64,000 nucleotides of DNA. Source: Magnolia sinica. Taxonomy: Eukaryota > Streptophyta > Magnoliopsida > Magnoliales > Magnoliaceae. The stretch is from positions 60,200,001 through 60,264,000 of the forward strand of contig NC_080590.1 of the NCBI RefSeq assembly GCF_029962835.1, read 5' to 3'. This document shows, piece by piece, positions 34,137 through 44,265 of the stretch (positions within the stretch are counted from its first letter, which is position 1; every line of letters begins with the position of its first letter). A program made the translations under genes and the position numbers. The notes beneath the pieces were generated by a model. The model worked only from the letters and a program-made list of their open reading frames with translations, had not been told where the DNA came from and made no database searches.

Positions 34137-34290
34137 GACTTTTATCAAACACCTTATCACCAATATTGAGGGTTGACTTTTATCAAACATTATATCATGA
34201 ATATCTGGGCTTGAATTTTATCAAACACCTTCTCATCGATATTGAGGGTGTACTTTCATCAAACACCTTTTCATCAATATCATACTTTCA
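34137..34290 (+). repeat. Short tandem repeat, ~42 bp, four copies
   Basis: The word ACTTTTATCAAACACCTTATCACCAATATTGAGGGTTG recurs four times with changes (CTTTTATCAAACATTATATCATGAATATC; TTTTATCAAACACCTTCTCATCGATATTGAGGGTG; CTTTCATCAAACACCTTTTCATCAATATC). Confidence 0.8.
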
Positions 34291-34659
34291 CTGTTGGTGC
34301 ACACCATGAGGCCATTTCAACGCCCACATCAGATAAAATCAAAAATATAACCTACAACTTCAAAGATATATTAATCCTAACGAGAAAATATATAGTAAGA
34401 CCATTCATGAATATTAAACATTGAAATTTGTTGAAACTACCCGAATTTGGGGGGAAAACCCCTGACTGAAGATCTTTAAAATAGTCACTTTTAAACTCTC
34501 ACAACAAAGATTGAAAAACGTACCCTCGAATTATCTCCAAAAGACCAGTGCAGATTTGAAAGGAAAAAGGCGGTTGATATCACCAATCTGAGAAAAACAA
34601 GCCAATGGTATTAGAAACGGAATAAATATATCCGAGAAAATCTCGAAAATTAGAGAAAT

Positions 34660-34692
<33 letters not shown>

Positions 34693-35101
34693 TTGCCAAG
34701 AAAATGAGAAAGGACCCTACCATGCCCCATCGAATCACACAGTTGGATTTCATCGTCGTTCGTCATTTTCGCACAACAAAAAACAGTAAGAGGGAAAAGG
34801 GAAATACCTTGCACATAGAACGCAAAGATGATGGTCATGTCAGTGGGGAAGGAATTGGAGCTGAAATCCTAAAACGCTTCGAGCGACAGGAGATCTGATT
34901 GTGAATTTGGGGGAGGATTTTCTGTTTTATTGGGTCTTATCGTTTGAGAGAAAACAGATACAAGTATCGTTCGGACATTTGGGGTTTTTTTCAGAGAAGT
35001 AAAATGCTTGAGGGCAGCATTTGTTAAGAGGGAGGGAAGCTCTCTTTAGCCGAAATCGGATTGCGTACTGAGTTAGTCTGTACGCTTTTTTCATATTGAG
35101 T
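34291..35101. other. Unassigned, non-repetitive looking, with (GA)14
   Basis: Contains (GA)n at 34,665-34,692. Read on the minus strand this becomes a CT-rich leader-like tract. A minus-strand ATG (34,838) followed by a possible donor (GTGCAAG/GTATTT near 34,806) gives a gene-leader look, but no protein family is recognised. Confidence 0.25.
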
Positions 35102-35150
35102 AAACATTGATGGCAGGGTTGTTGGCATGTTGGCCCTGCCATCAATGTTT
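35102..35150. repeat. Perfect 17-bp hairpin
   Basis: AAACATTGATGGCAGGG (35,102-35,118) and CCCTGCCATCAATGTTT (35,134-35,150) are perfect inverted copies with a 15-base loop. Most other inverted repeats of this window are diverged. Confidence 0.95.
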
Positions 35151-35390
35151 CTGGTTTATCCATGCGGTCCTTCCTTTTTTCCAGCTCATTCTAGAGATAT
35201 GAGCCCAAAATTAAAGCATATCTAAAGCAAGTGGACCATACCACATGAAACAGTGAGAATAATGATTCCAGCTGCAAGTCTTTTAGGGCCGATAATTACG
35301 TTTATTTGTCATCCAAATTGTTCAAAGGCATGTTTGGGAGCTTCCCATAATTACGTTTATTTGTCATCCAAATTGTTCATAAGATAGTAA
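35151..35390. repeat. Foldback fragment with a direct duplication
   Basis: Family words (AAAATTAAAGCATATCTAAAG, GGACCATACCACATGAAACAG). TAATTACGTTTATTTGTCATCCAAATTGTTCA occurs near 35,293 and 35,349. Confidence 0.6.
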
Positions 35391-35963
35391 GGCATGTTTG
35401 GCAGCGCTGATTTGGAACCCTGGATTTGAAATTTACTTTAATCCAAAAGTAGCGGTATATTTACAAGGGTTTGAATTTAATTATTAAATCAATTTTAATA
35501 TCTCTAATTAGTGAATGTATGAAATGTTTGACACCATGATTGTAATAAGCCTACTGAAATATATATTTTACCCGAAAATGATGAAATTCCAAGTCTGGTA
35601 TGGGCCACAAGCACAAAATCATGTCCGAGTGACTAACCAATAATATTTAACCATTGATTTACATGGACAATGTTTGGATAGCACTGATCATCGTATTTAA
35701 AGTAATTATAGTGATGCAATTGATAATCTAATTATTTTAGGATATCATCAGTGAGTCATGCGTCCTATAGATTAATAGCTAGTGACACACATGTTACACA
35801 TGCAACTTTGTGAATGATTTTAAATATTATCCGAGCTTTTTTATTTCAAACCCCCTTTTGATATGATTTAAAACCCCGTGTTTGAAACTCCGATTTACTT
35901 TATGGTGCCAAGCAACCGGAGGATTTCAAATTTCCCCCAAATCCAAGGTGCCAAATAACCCCC
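35391..35963. mobile_element. Tourist-like MITE with TAA flanks
   Basis: Left end GGCATGTTTGGCAGCG; right end, reversed, GGGGGTTATTTGGCACC. TAA flanks lie at 35,388-35,390 and 35,964-35,966. The inner ends are inverted (GGATTTGAAATTTAC/ AAATTTGAAATCC, CGATTTACTTTATGG). 573 bp, non-coding. Confidence 0.75.
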
Positions 35964-35966
35964 TAA

Positions 35967-36529
35967 GATATGGAAGAAGGGAAAAAACAAACATTAAATT
36001 GTTCCAAACTTCTCTGGCCCATTTTGGATACCCATCTTAAACCAAAGGGTGTCTCTACCACTTTGAATACCCAACTTGTTTTTTATTTCCTAGTACAAAA
36101 ATCAAATACTTAATCTAGCTATTTAGATTTTTAATATCTGAAAATTTGTGTACATTGCTAAGTTATAAAATTTAGGGATGTTACTAGTGCAATCCTCAGC
36201 GTAAGGCCACATCAATGTATATGTTGCATTTCAACGTTGTGTAACGGTTAGGCAAATACAATTTCCAGGTGGACTGCACAAGATAAAACCACGTTTATTG
36301 AACTTTGGACCATTAAAAAGTTCTTACTGTGTGAGCCACAATAATATTTATTGATCATCCATCTTCTTAATACATTCAAACAAACTTTGGGGAAAGGAAG
36401 AAATAAATATTAGGTTCATCGATAAACTTATGGGCCACAAAACCTTCTTGATGTTCATTAACCCCTTTCTCTAAAGCTAAGTATGTTTTCTAGGGGTTTT
36501 TTTTTGGTGAAAAGAAGGATTTTCCATCT
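35967..36529. repeat. Decayed foldback copy
   Basis: About 36,190-36,450 holds ATCAATGTATATGTTGCATT, GGTGGACTGCACAAGATAAAACCACG and GGGCCACAAAACCTTC. The arm symmetry is poor. The rest is unassigned. Confidence 0.4.
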
Positions 36530-37005
36530 TTAAGTTGTTACATCTCTTCTAATTCATTTTTTATAGTGGATTATTCGTCGTGTTGTGTTATGGTTTTTTT
36601 CCCGCAAGGGTTTACCGTGATATAAAATCTTTGTGCTTTCTGTGTGTGCTTGGACTTTGCTTTTCTATTGCTTGTTTGGTTCATCTTTGAGGTTGCTTCC
36701 ATGCCTAACAAGTGTATGAGAGTAGTTAGGTTATCTTCTTAGGATTTTAGGTTAAATTTGAGATATGGCATTGAAGAAAATGAATGTGAAGTTGGATACA
36801 AAGAAATTTACAATTAAAAACAATTTTGAACAGCAATTGATGAAGATTAAAGACCTTCCAGCTCAGCGATGATTACAACATGTACTCCTTGGGAAGGCAT
36901 GTAATCTTAAAACTATGAAGAAAAATAGTGGGATGAACTTGATAAGAGGACAATTAACACAATTCAATCGTGCATGGAACCTTTGTATGGGTGAAAATTT
37001 CCTAG
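36530..37005 (+). pseudogene. Ty1/copia gag N-terminal relic with LTR-like leader
   Basis: From 36,763 the frame reads MALKKMNVKLDTKKFTIKNN, then QLMKIKDL, LQHVLLGKACNLKTMK and, in a shifted frame, WDELDKRTINTIQSCMEPL. This is the order found at the start of copia gag. Just upstream, TTTTTTCCCGCAAGGGTTTACCGTGATA (36,593 on) resembles the end of copia LTRs. The relic is cut near 37,000 where a foldback copy starts. Confidence 0.6.
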
Positions 37006-37512
37006 GACACACCTTCTCTTTTAGGGCCCCACCGAAACATTTAAGTGACATCCACTCCAACCATTATACATATAATTCTATGCTATGAAAATTACAAAAA
37101 AAGAAAAAAAAGAACAATATTATATGTTGTTTACTTAGATAATAGTATATGTAATTTAGTTGGGCCACAAATGGAAAATTTTGTTGAGAGAAATACGTTC
37201 ACCATTGATATTTAAAGGTCTCACCATGATGATTATATTATATCCACTCCAACCGTCAGTTAGAAAATCAAAACATGTCTGGGGCGAAGCAATAGCCGAC
37301 ATTATTTATATGGCCAGCCTAATAGAAATAGTTTCAATGGTGAGCATTGCCCAGTAAACATCTTCCGCTCGTGTGGTTAAGTTAATTAGACAAGCCTTAA
37401 GGGCAGGTGGATTTGGCATGAACACCAGGGGTTAGACCCATCCCGACCCGTTGCTCCCTCGTGAACTTTCATTTTTCTAACGTTTTGTTGCACGCTCCTT
37501 GAAAGCTGAGCA
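37006..37512. repeat. Foldback half-copies and unassigned DNA
   Basis: GGGCCCCACCGAAACATTTAAGTGACATCCACTCCAACC (37,023 on) and GGTCTCACCATGATGATTATATTATATCCACTCCAACC (37,218 on) are two half-copies in the same orientation. 37,360-37,510 is unassigned. Confidence 0.45.
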
Positions 37513-38368
37513 GCGGATTAGCTGTTATCTAGGTAACATCTTAATGGGTGTTGCCCAATTTGTGTGGGGCCCACGTTTTTTTTTTTTTTTTTTTTTTTGT
37601 TTTTGTTTTTGTATATTCACGCCATCCATCTATTTTTTCATCTCATTTTAGGATGTGATTCAAAACATTAACAAGATCCAAATCTGGTGTGGACCATAAC
37701 ACTAGAAATAGTGATGAATGAATATTAAAACATTTCATGGGCCACATTTTTTTAATCAATCTGATTTTTCTTTTTCCCTTCATCCAATTCTTCGTTACAA
37801 TATTAACAGGTTTGACGGCAAACAAATATTACGAAAACCTTCGCATGGCCCTTTGTAATTTTTTCATGGTGAGGTAATCAATCACTAATCTTTCTTGTGG
37901 AATGGTCCGCTTGAGACTTGGATCCATTCAATTTTTGGGATCCCATCTTAAAATGGGCCAAAGAAACATATGGACGACATGGATATATGATAAATCATCA
38001 AGGTGGGCCCCATGGTAAAGGTAACACCCACCAAGGTGTTACCTGGGTAACACCTAGGGCTGGCAAGGAAGGTAGATAGATGAAATCGAATACCATTTTT
38101 TTCTTGATTTTTATATTGTTTACAAGGTGTTTGATGAAATACCTGTAAATCCATTGCTATTGTTTTACATACAGTAAGATTTTGAAAGTGCAGTTCATAT
38201 ATTTGTGAAAATGCTGCACAAGCGAACTCGGTTCGATCTTGGCTCGAACTGGCCCGAGCTAAGCTGGCTAGTCAGGCTCGAGGACCAAGCTGAGTCCAAG
38301 CTGAGGTCAGCAAGTGGCCGAGCTGTGCCGGATCGACTCGTGTACACCTCTTGTAACACCTAATCCGC
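37513..38368. mobile_element. Foldback element interrupted by a hAT-like MITE
   Basis: Left end GCGGATTAGCTGTTATCTAG and right end CTGGGTAACACCTAATCCGC are inverted copies once the 38,056-38,353 insertion is removed. The arms hold the family words (GGGGCCCACG, CACGCCATCCATCTATTTTTTC / TGGACGACATGGATATATG, GGTGGGCCCCATGG). A poly(T) run of about 29 bases lies near 37,572-37,600. Confidence 0.75.
38056..38353. mobile_element. hAT-like MITE nested in the foldback
   Basis: Flanked by TAACACCT at 38,048-38,055 and 38,354-38,361, an 8-bp target duplication of hAT length. Right end, reversed, AAGAGGTGTACACGAGTCGA; interior rich in GGCTCGA/TCGAACT/CGAGCTG words as in GGTGTACACGAG-type plant hAT MITEs. 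Left end AGGGCTGGCAAGG is a weak match. 298 bp. Confidence 0.75.
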
Positions 38369-39060
38369 GCCCTCAAAGTTGACCACATTGCAGATAGCGT
38401 GTACTTCCACGTTGTCCACCACCTGGCCCTAGCTGTTGGGACCCACCATGGTTTATGTGTTCATCCATGCCGACCATTCGCTTTATGAGATTATTTTAGC
38501 CCATCGGCCCAAAAATAAAGGCGATCTGAATCTCAGATGGTCCACATCAAAGGAAACAATCGGAATGACGGCTACCATTGAAGCATCATTGGGCCTACTG
38601 TGATGTTCACTTTCCAGCTAAACCAGGTGTCGGGGGGGCCACTGATGGTCCATGCCATGGTGTACGTGCTACGCCTAGTTTTAAATAAGGCTGGCATTTG
38701 TTTTTTTCCATTCAATTAGGTTAGTGTGACCATATCAACGGGTTGGATGATCCAGGTCAGCATGACCATATCGATAGGTTGATGATACAGGTCAGTGTGA
38801 CCATATCAACAGGTTGGTTGGATGTTCAGTACACATTATGATGGACGCTATGAAGTATTCAATGGTGACCGTTTAATGACGACTGTTTCTAATGGAGTGG
38901 TCTACCTGAATTTTGTAACCCCTTAATTTTTCAGACTGTATGTTAAAATAAGATTAAACAATAAATGGACAGCTTTAACATACGATTAGCCCATAGAGGC
39001 GGACCTTACTGTTAGGGTCACCTACATCACTGGTTCAAGGGCCTACAAAGATTAAACTCT
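38369..39060. mobile_element. Foldback element with a three-copy ~35-bp minisatellite
   Basis: Left arm GGGACCCACCATGGTTTATGTG, right arm TTTTTCAGACTGTATGTTAAAATAAG and ATAAATGGACAGC. In the loop, GGTTAGTGTGACCATATCAAC, GGTCAGCATGACCATATCGAT and GGTCAGTGTGACCATATCAAC follow each other (38,719-38,826). Confidence 0.6.
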
Positions 39061-39530
39061 GCCGAGTAACCTCTGTTGGGCCCACCATGGATGGATGTGG
39101 CTTATCCACGCCGTCCATCCAATTTTTCAGCTAATAATGGGGGTTGAGACCAAATTTAGAGAATAAACAAAGCTTTAGAGGACCCCCACTATATTAAAAA
39201 GAGGGGTTAATGACGTACACCATTGAAACCTTCCCAGGGCCAACATTGATCTTTATTTATCATCAACCCTATTCATATGGTTACAAAGATAGGCATAAAG
39301 AGAAAACACGGTTCATACATAATTTATGCGGACCCAAGAGGTTTTCAACCATATACATTCAATTCACACTGTTTCTGACAGTGTGGTGCACTTGAGCTTT
39401 TGGATATTCTTGGATTTTGGGACCACGCCCTAAAATGATCTCGGTATACGGATTGACGGAGTGGATATGACGCATATATTAGGGTGTGGCCCACACAGTT
39501 TACACAGTCGCTAGGCATAGTAACATAGCC
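39061..39530. mobile_element. Foldback element
   Basis: GGGCCCACCATGGATGGATGTG and CACGCCGTCCATCC on the left; GACGGAGTGGATATGACGC and GGGTGTGGCCCACAC on the right. The loop has CAAACCTATT-type and GGTTTTCAACC words. Non-coding. Confidence 0.6.
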
Positions 39531-39870
39531 AAGCAACACACCTCAGTGGCTAGGCGTACGATTTCATCGCAGCCAAGTCGTCTCAGGGCCCACTTTAGAA
39601 AAATATAATTCGTTCATAAGGTAAAAAACAAAGCTTAACGAGGGGAAAATACAAATATCAAATTGATCCAAAACTTCCAGGGCTATAAAAACCTTTAATC
39701 TTTATTCATCACTTCTTACAGAGGTGTGGCCTTCTTAAGATTTGTATATGATTGAATTTTTTCACAAGGTCATCAAATGAGCTGAGAAAAAAGATGGTCG
39801 GCATGGATATAAAATAAATTCAGCAAGATGGGACCCACACGGTAGGGGTAACACTTATCCGCTCCCGACG
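39531..39870. mobile_element. Foldback element, short
   Basis: CAGGGCCCACTTTAG on the left and GATGGGACCCACACGG on the right, with family loop words (AAATCAAATTGATCCAAAACTTCC). Ends in AACACTTATCCGCTCC, a variant of the TAATCCGCTCC terminus. Confidence 0.5.
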
Positions 39871-39879
39871 TGCTGGTCA

Positions 39880-41180
39880 CTTGCAATGGTACGAGTGGCA
39901 TTGAGTGTTGTTTTTTGACAGATCCACTCCTTCCATCCGATTTGAGAGCTCATTTTATAACATGCTACAAAAAATAAGGCATAATAAAAAATAAAATTTA
40001 AAAAAAATAATAAAAATCAGATAGGCCACATGCAAAGGAAATTTTGGGAAAATAAATGCCTACCGTTAGAAACTTCCTTGGGTTCTTTATGCGCCTCAAA
40101 AGGACCTACACCGAACAAAATTTCTCCAGCGAGCCTGTCATGTTCTAAGTAAGCTCCAGACCAATTTTCATACAAATCAGAACAAGTTAGACTCACATAA
40201 GACCACTTTGCACACTTACCCCTACTTTGAGCACTACAGACTGAACCCATCTAGGGTGATATTTTACTGGCACGCATAAGATGGTCCGAGTAAGCTCCAA
40301 ACCAGTATCAACCCAAATCTGACAAATATAATATCACATTACACAAGGTCACCACACTTCACTTCTCCTGAGCTAGATTAGAGTGAGCTTTGTCCACCAC
40401 CTCACACCGGCCCCATTTAGGACCAAATTTTTCCAGCAAGCCTGTCATGTTCTGAGTAATCTTCACACCAATTTTGAGTTGAATTGGAATAAGTTAAGCT
40501 TACATCACAGCACTTCAACACACTGCACCGCTCTGTATCGAAAGTAGAGTGAAGTCGTTTTAAGCAAGACAAGACCCCATACAGTCCAAAATTTTACCGG
40601 CACACCTAAGATAGTCCGACTAAGTTCCATACTAGTTTCAAGCTGAATCCGACAATGATAATGTCACATTACACCACGTCACCCCACTTCACTCTTGACC
40701 CCGATTAGGGTGAGCTCCATATGACCATCTCAGAAGTGCCCAATTTAGGACAAAATTTCTCAGACATGCCTATCATGTTCTGAGAAAGCTCCACACAAAT
40801 TTTGAGTTAAAACAAAACAATTTAAGCTCACATAAGAACAATTCAACCCAATTCAGCTCTCACGAGCAGGATTAGTGTGAACTAAATTTCAGCGCCCAAA
40901 CCAGCCCATCTCACCTGCATCTTTATATTTTCTCTTCAAATACATCTGCTTGAACTTATCAACATGTCAGATCTAAAGAAAACATTATGGTAGGCCTTAC
41001 TAAAGGAAAAATAAAAATAAAAATGGGAGTTCAATCATCGTTGTTCCCTGTAGTGAGGTCTACCTGAGATTTTGATCACTTATGTTTTACACAATGCGCT
41101 AAAGTGATCTGGATAAATGGACAGCGTGGATCACATAGATCATGGTGCGACATAAGTTCAACCATAATCACTTGACTGTA
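39880..41180. mobile_element. Foldback with a dimeric tandem array in the loop
   Basis: The left arm (about 39,915-40,075: CAGATCCACTCCTTCCATCC, AGGCCACATGCAAAGGAAA) and the right arm (about 40,985-41,160: GGTCTACCTGAGATTTTGATC, GGACAGCGTGGATCACATAG) are inverted but strongly diverged. Between them lies the array at 40,090-40,910 instead of the usual short loop. Confidence 0.5.
40090..40910 (+). repeat. Tandem array of ~160-bp monomers forming ~325-bp dimers
   Basis: A-type monomers (GCGAGCCTGTCATGTTCTAAG, AGCAAGCCTGTCATGTTCTG, AGACATGCCTATCATGTTCTG) start near 40,129, 40,436 and 40,763. B-type monomers (GGCACGCATAAGATGGTCCG, GGCACACCTAAGATAGTCCG) start near 40,269 and 40,599. They alternate A-B-A-B-A and share AGTAAGCTCCA and CTCACATAAGACC-like words. 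Confidence 0.75.
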
Positions 41181-41952
41181 CCTGTGTATGTTTGTGAGGA
41201 TGAAAACCCACACCACACACAGCCATTAACTGTTGGGCCCACTAAAATGTATGTGACGTATATCCACCACGTCAATCATGTTTTATAACGTCACAAAGTC
41301 CTGGACCCCGCGGCTATCAGCTTGATCAAAAAATTGTCTTGCCATAAAAAAGATTTTAAAGGTTATTTTCGACAGTTTCCAGTCATGTGGTCCACCTGAT
41401 TTTGCATATGAGGAAGTTTTTTGGAATCAAGTACTAAAATCATGTGGGAAATTGGTCAGACGGCGTGGATCTAATACAAACTAATCCAGATGGGCCACAA
41501 GTGGGGAATGCCATCTCCTCGTTCTCCTCGTCAAGTCATGGCGAAAAACATAAGTATGACCCCCACTATAATTGGGCAAATTCGTGCTGTCCATTTCAAT
41601 GTACGGATAATGGGATAATTCTATAAAAATGAACCTGATATAATGATTAAATAGAGCACACTGGATAGATTTCTTATGACGGCCAAGAAATTTTCCATTT
41701 TTGACACTTCATATGGCACCTCAACTACTCACATCAGCTTGAGTTTTCTGCCTATATAATCAAGAAGGATGCTAGCAAGGGTATTCACGGTGTTGATAAG
41801 TATATTTACTTAAGGTGGACCCCATTTCACAATTGAAAATGCCACCAAAATCTAATGGGAAAACAATAATAAAGAGAAAGATCGCAAGTATCCACTGACA
41901 ATCGTATCTGTTTCTGCTGTGAAACAATGAAACTACCAGACTGTAACACTGT
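41181..41952. mobile_element. Two foldback copies
   Basis: Copy one spans about 41,236-41,520 (GGGCCCACTAAAATGTATGTG left; GACGGCGTGGATCTAATAC, GATGGGCCACAAG right). Copy two spans about 41,545-41,860 (GACCCCCACTATAATTGGGC left; GGTGGACCCCATTTC right). 41,870-41,952 is unassigned. Confidence 0.5.
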
Positions 41953-44265
41953 AAGATAACCTTAAGGGATTTTGACTAGCGTTGCAGTATGGTCAACGTC
42001 TCTAAATCGAATGAAAGTTCCAAATATTCATAAGGTAGTCATCTAACTGTTCTTAAAAAGTTTTTCAAACTAAATTGCCCTTATCCTTGGATTAGTAGTT
42101 ATACGGTTTTTGAGTGAATAAGAAATTAAGTCATATTCAATCCCGAGAAAGTGATGTGATGGAAGCCCTTTTTGGGCGTGGGCAAGGCCCAACTCGTGGG
42201 GCTCACATTAATATATGTGTATGATCCATGTTGCCCATCCTTTTTGCCATGTCATTTTAGGGTTAGAGCCCAAATATCAGCCTGATCCAAGGCCAATGTG
42301 AACCGCACGATAGAAAATAATGGTGACAATGTCACCTACTATTGAAACTTTCCAAGCTCACTATTATGTTTGTTGGAAGTGGACCATGCCCATGTCAAGA
42401 CTTCTTGGGCCCATGGTGAGCTGGCCAACAAGGTGGATGGAACGGATCATCTCGTTGTGGGCCATAGGCTATTGTACCAATAGTTACAGACTCAAACATT
42501 CTTTCACTACAGATTTAGTTTGTAGCATTTCATCCACTTTTAGTAGTAAAGTAAGTGAAAATATGACAACCTCGACTCTTAACACATCATAACCTCGACC
42601 CTTAACACATTACAACCTCGACCCTTAACACATGATAACCTCGACCCACACAACCTCGAACCTTAACACATAACAACCTCGACCTCAATAGCCTTTCACC
42701 CATTTTTGGTAGTAAATGAAGTGAACATATGGCAACCCTGACCCTTAACACATTACAACCTCGACCCTCACAACATTTACCTTGATAATATTGACCCTTA
42801 ACACATGATAACCTCGACCTTGATAGCCTTTCATCCATTTTTTTTGCAATAAAGGACAACCCCGACCTTAACATCACAACCTCGACCCTCACAATCTCAA
42901 CCTTTAACACATGACAACCTCGACCTTGATAACCTCAACCCTTAACACATGACAACCTTGACCTCAATAGCCTTTTATCATTTTTTCATAGTAAAGGAAT
43001 TGAATATATGACAACCCCAACCCTTAACACATCACAACCTCGACCTTGAAAACTTCAACCCTTAACACATGACAACGTCGACCTTAATAGCTTTTCATCC
43101 ATTTTTGGTAGTAAAGGAAGTGAACATAGGACAACCTCGACCCTTAACACATTACAACCTCGACCTTGACAACCTTGACCCTTAACACATGACAACCTCG
43201 ACCCTTAACACATGACAACATTGACCTTGACAACCTCGATTGTCAGAGCATACATAGGGTTATTGAGGTTATCATGTGTTAAGGGACAGGGTTGTCATAT
43301 GTTCACTTCCTTTACTACAAAAAATGGATGAAAGCTATCAAGGTCAAGATTGTCATGTGTTAAGGGTCGAGCTGTCATATGTTCACTTCCTTTTGGATGA
43401 AAGGCTATCAAGGTCGAGGTTGTGAGGGTTAAGGTTGTGATGTGTTAAGAGTCGGGGTTGTCATATGTTCACTTCCTTTACTACCAAAAATGGATGAAAG
43501 GTTATCGAGGTTGAGGTTGTCATGTGTTAAGTGTCGAGGCGAGGTTATCATGTGTTAAGGTTCGAGGTTGTCATGTGTTACGGGTTGAGGTTGTCAAGTT
43601 CGAGGTTGTGAGAGTCAAGGTTATGATGTGTTAAGAGTCGAGGTTATCATATGTTCACTTCCTTTACTACTAAAAATGTATGAAAAGCTACAGACTAAAT
43701 CCATAGTGAAAGAATATTTGAGTTTGTAGCCATTAGTACCATAGCCTAGGGCCCACAATGGAGTGATTCGTTCCGTCCACCTTGTCGGCCAACTCGCCGT
43801 GGGCCTAAGAAGTCCTGACTTGGGCATGGTCCACTTCCAACAAACATAACAGTAAGCATGAAAATTTTCAACAGTAGGTGACATTGTCACCATTGTTTTC
43901 TATTATGTGGCCTACACTAGCTCTGGATCAGGCGATTATTTGGGCCCTAGCCCTAAAATGACATGACAAAAAGGATGGGTGGCATGGATTATACACATAC
44001 ATCAATGTTGGCCCCATGAGTTGGGCCTTGCCCACTTCCAAAAAGGGCTTCTGCCACGTCACTTTCTTGGGATTCAATACGACTTAACTTCCTATTCACT
44101 CAAAAACCGTACAACTACTAGTCCAAGGACAGTGGCAATTTGGTTTGAAAAACTTTTTAAGACCTGTCAGATGACTACCTTCAGAATATTTGGAACTTTC
44201 ATTCGATTTAGAGATTTTGACCATATCACAATGCTAGTACGGACAAAATCCCTAACCTTAACTTC
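41953..44265. mobile_element. 2.3-kb palindrome: two ~600-bp arms around an inverted tandem array
   Basis: The left arm (41,953-42,558) and the reversed right arm (44,265-43,660) align along their whole length. Examples: TACGGTTTTTGAGTGAATA at 42,112 versus reversed 44,107, GGTGACAATGTCACCTACT in both, and GTTTGTTGGAAGTGGACCATGCCC in both. By eye identity is about 85% in the inner 440 bp. The inner arm belongs to the dispersed foldback family; the outer ~150 bp (CTCTAAATCGAATGAAAGTTCC) is additional. No transposase and no clean target duplication are visible. Confidence 0.88.
42560..43650. repeat. ~23-bp tandem array in two opposite blocks
   Basis: Plus-oriented units ACAACCTCGACCCTTAACAC(ATG) fill 42,560-43,245. 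Reversed units (CATGTGTTAAGGGTCGAGGTTGT variants) fill 43,256-43,650. A longer word, CCATTTTTGGTAGTAAAGGA with GTGAACATATG, recurs roughly every 120-150 bp in both blocks, giving a higher-order period. Confidence 0.9.

Noticed and set aside
34650..35040. First exon of a minus-strand gene
   Set aside because: The CT-rich tract and possible splice donor are suggestive, but nothing links it to PHF5A or to a protein family. Kept only as a hypothesis in the findings.
42560..43650. CRISPR-like array of ~23-bp repeats
   Set aside because: There are no unique spacers; units abut each other and reverse orientation half-way. It is plant satellite DNA.
42320..43893. Two similar 90-codon frames on opposite strands (42,320-42,592 and 43,621-43,893)
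   Set aside because: They are the same stretch of the two palindrome arms. Arm identity explains their similarity and the open frame runs into the satellite; no family is recognised.
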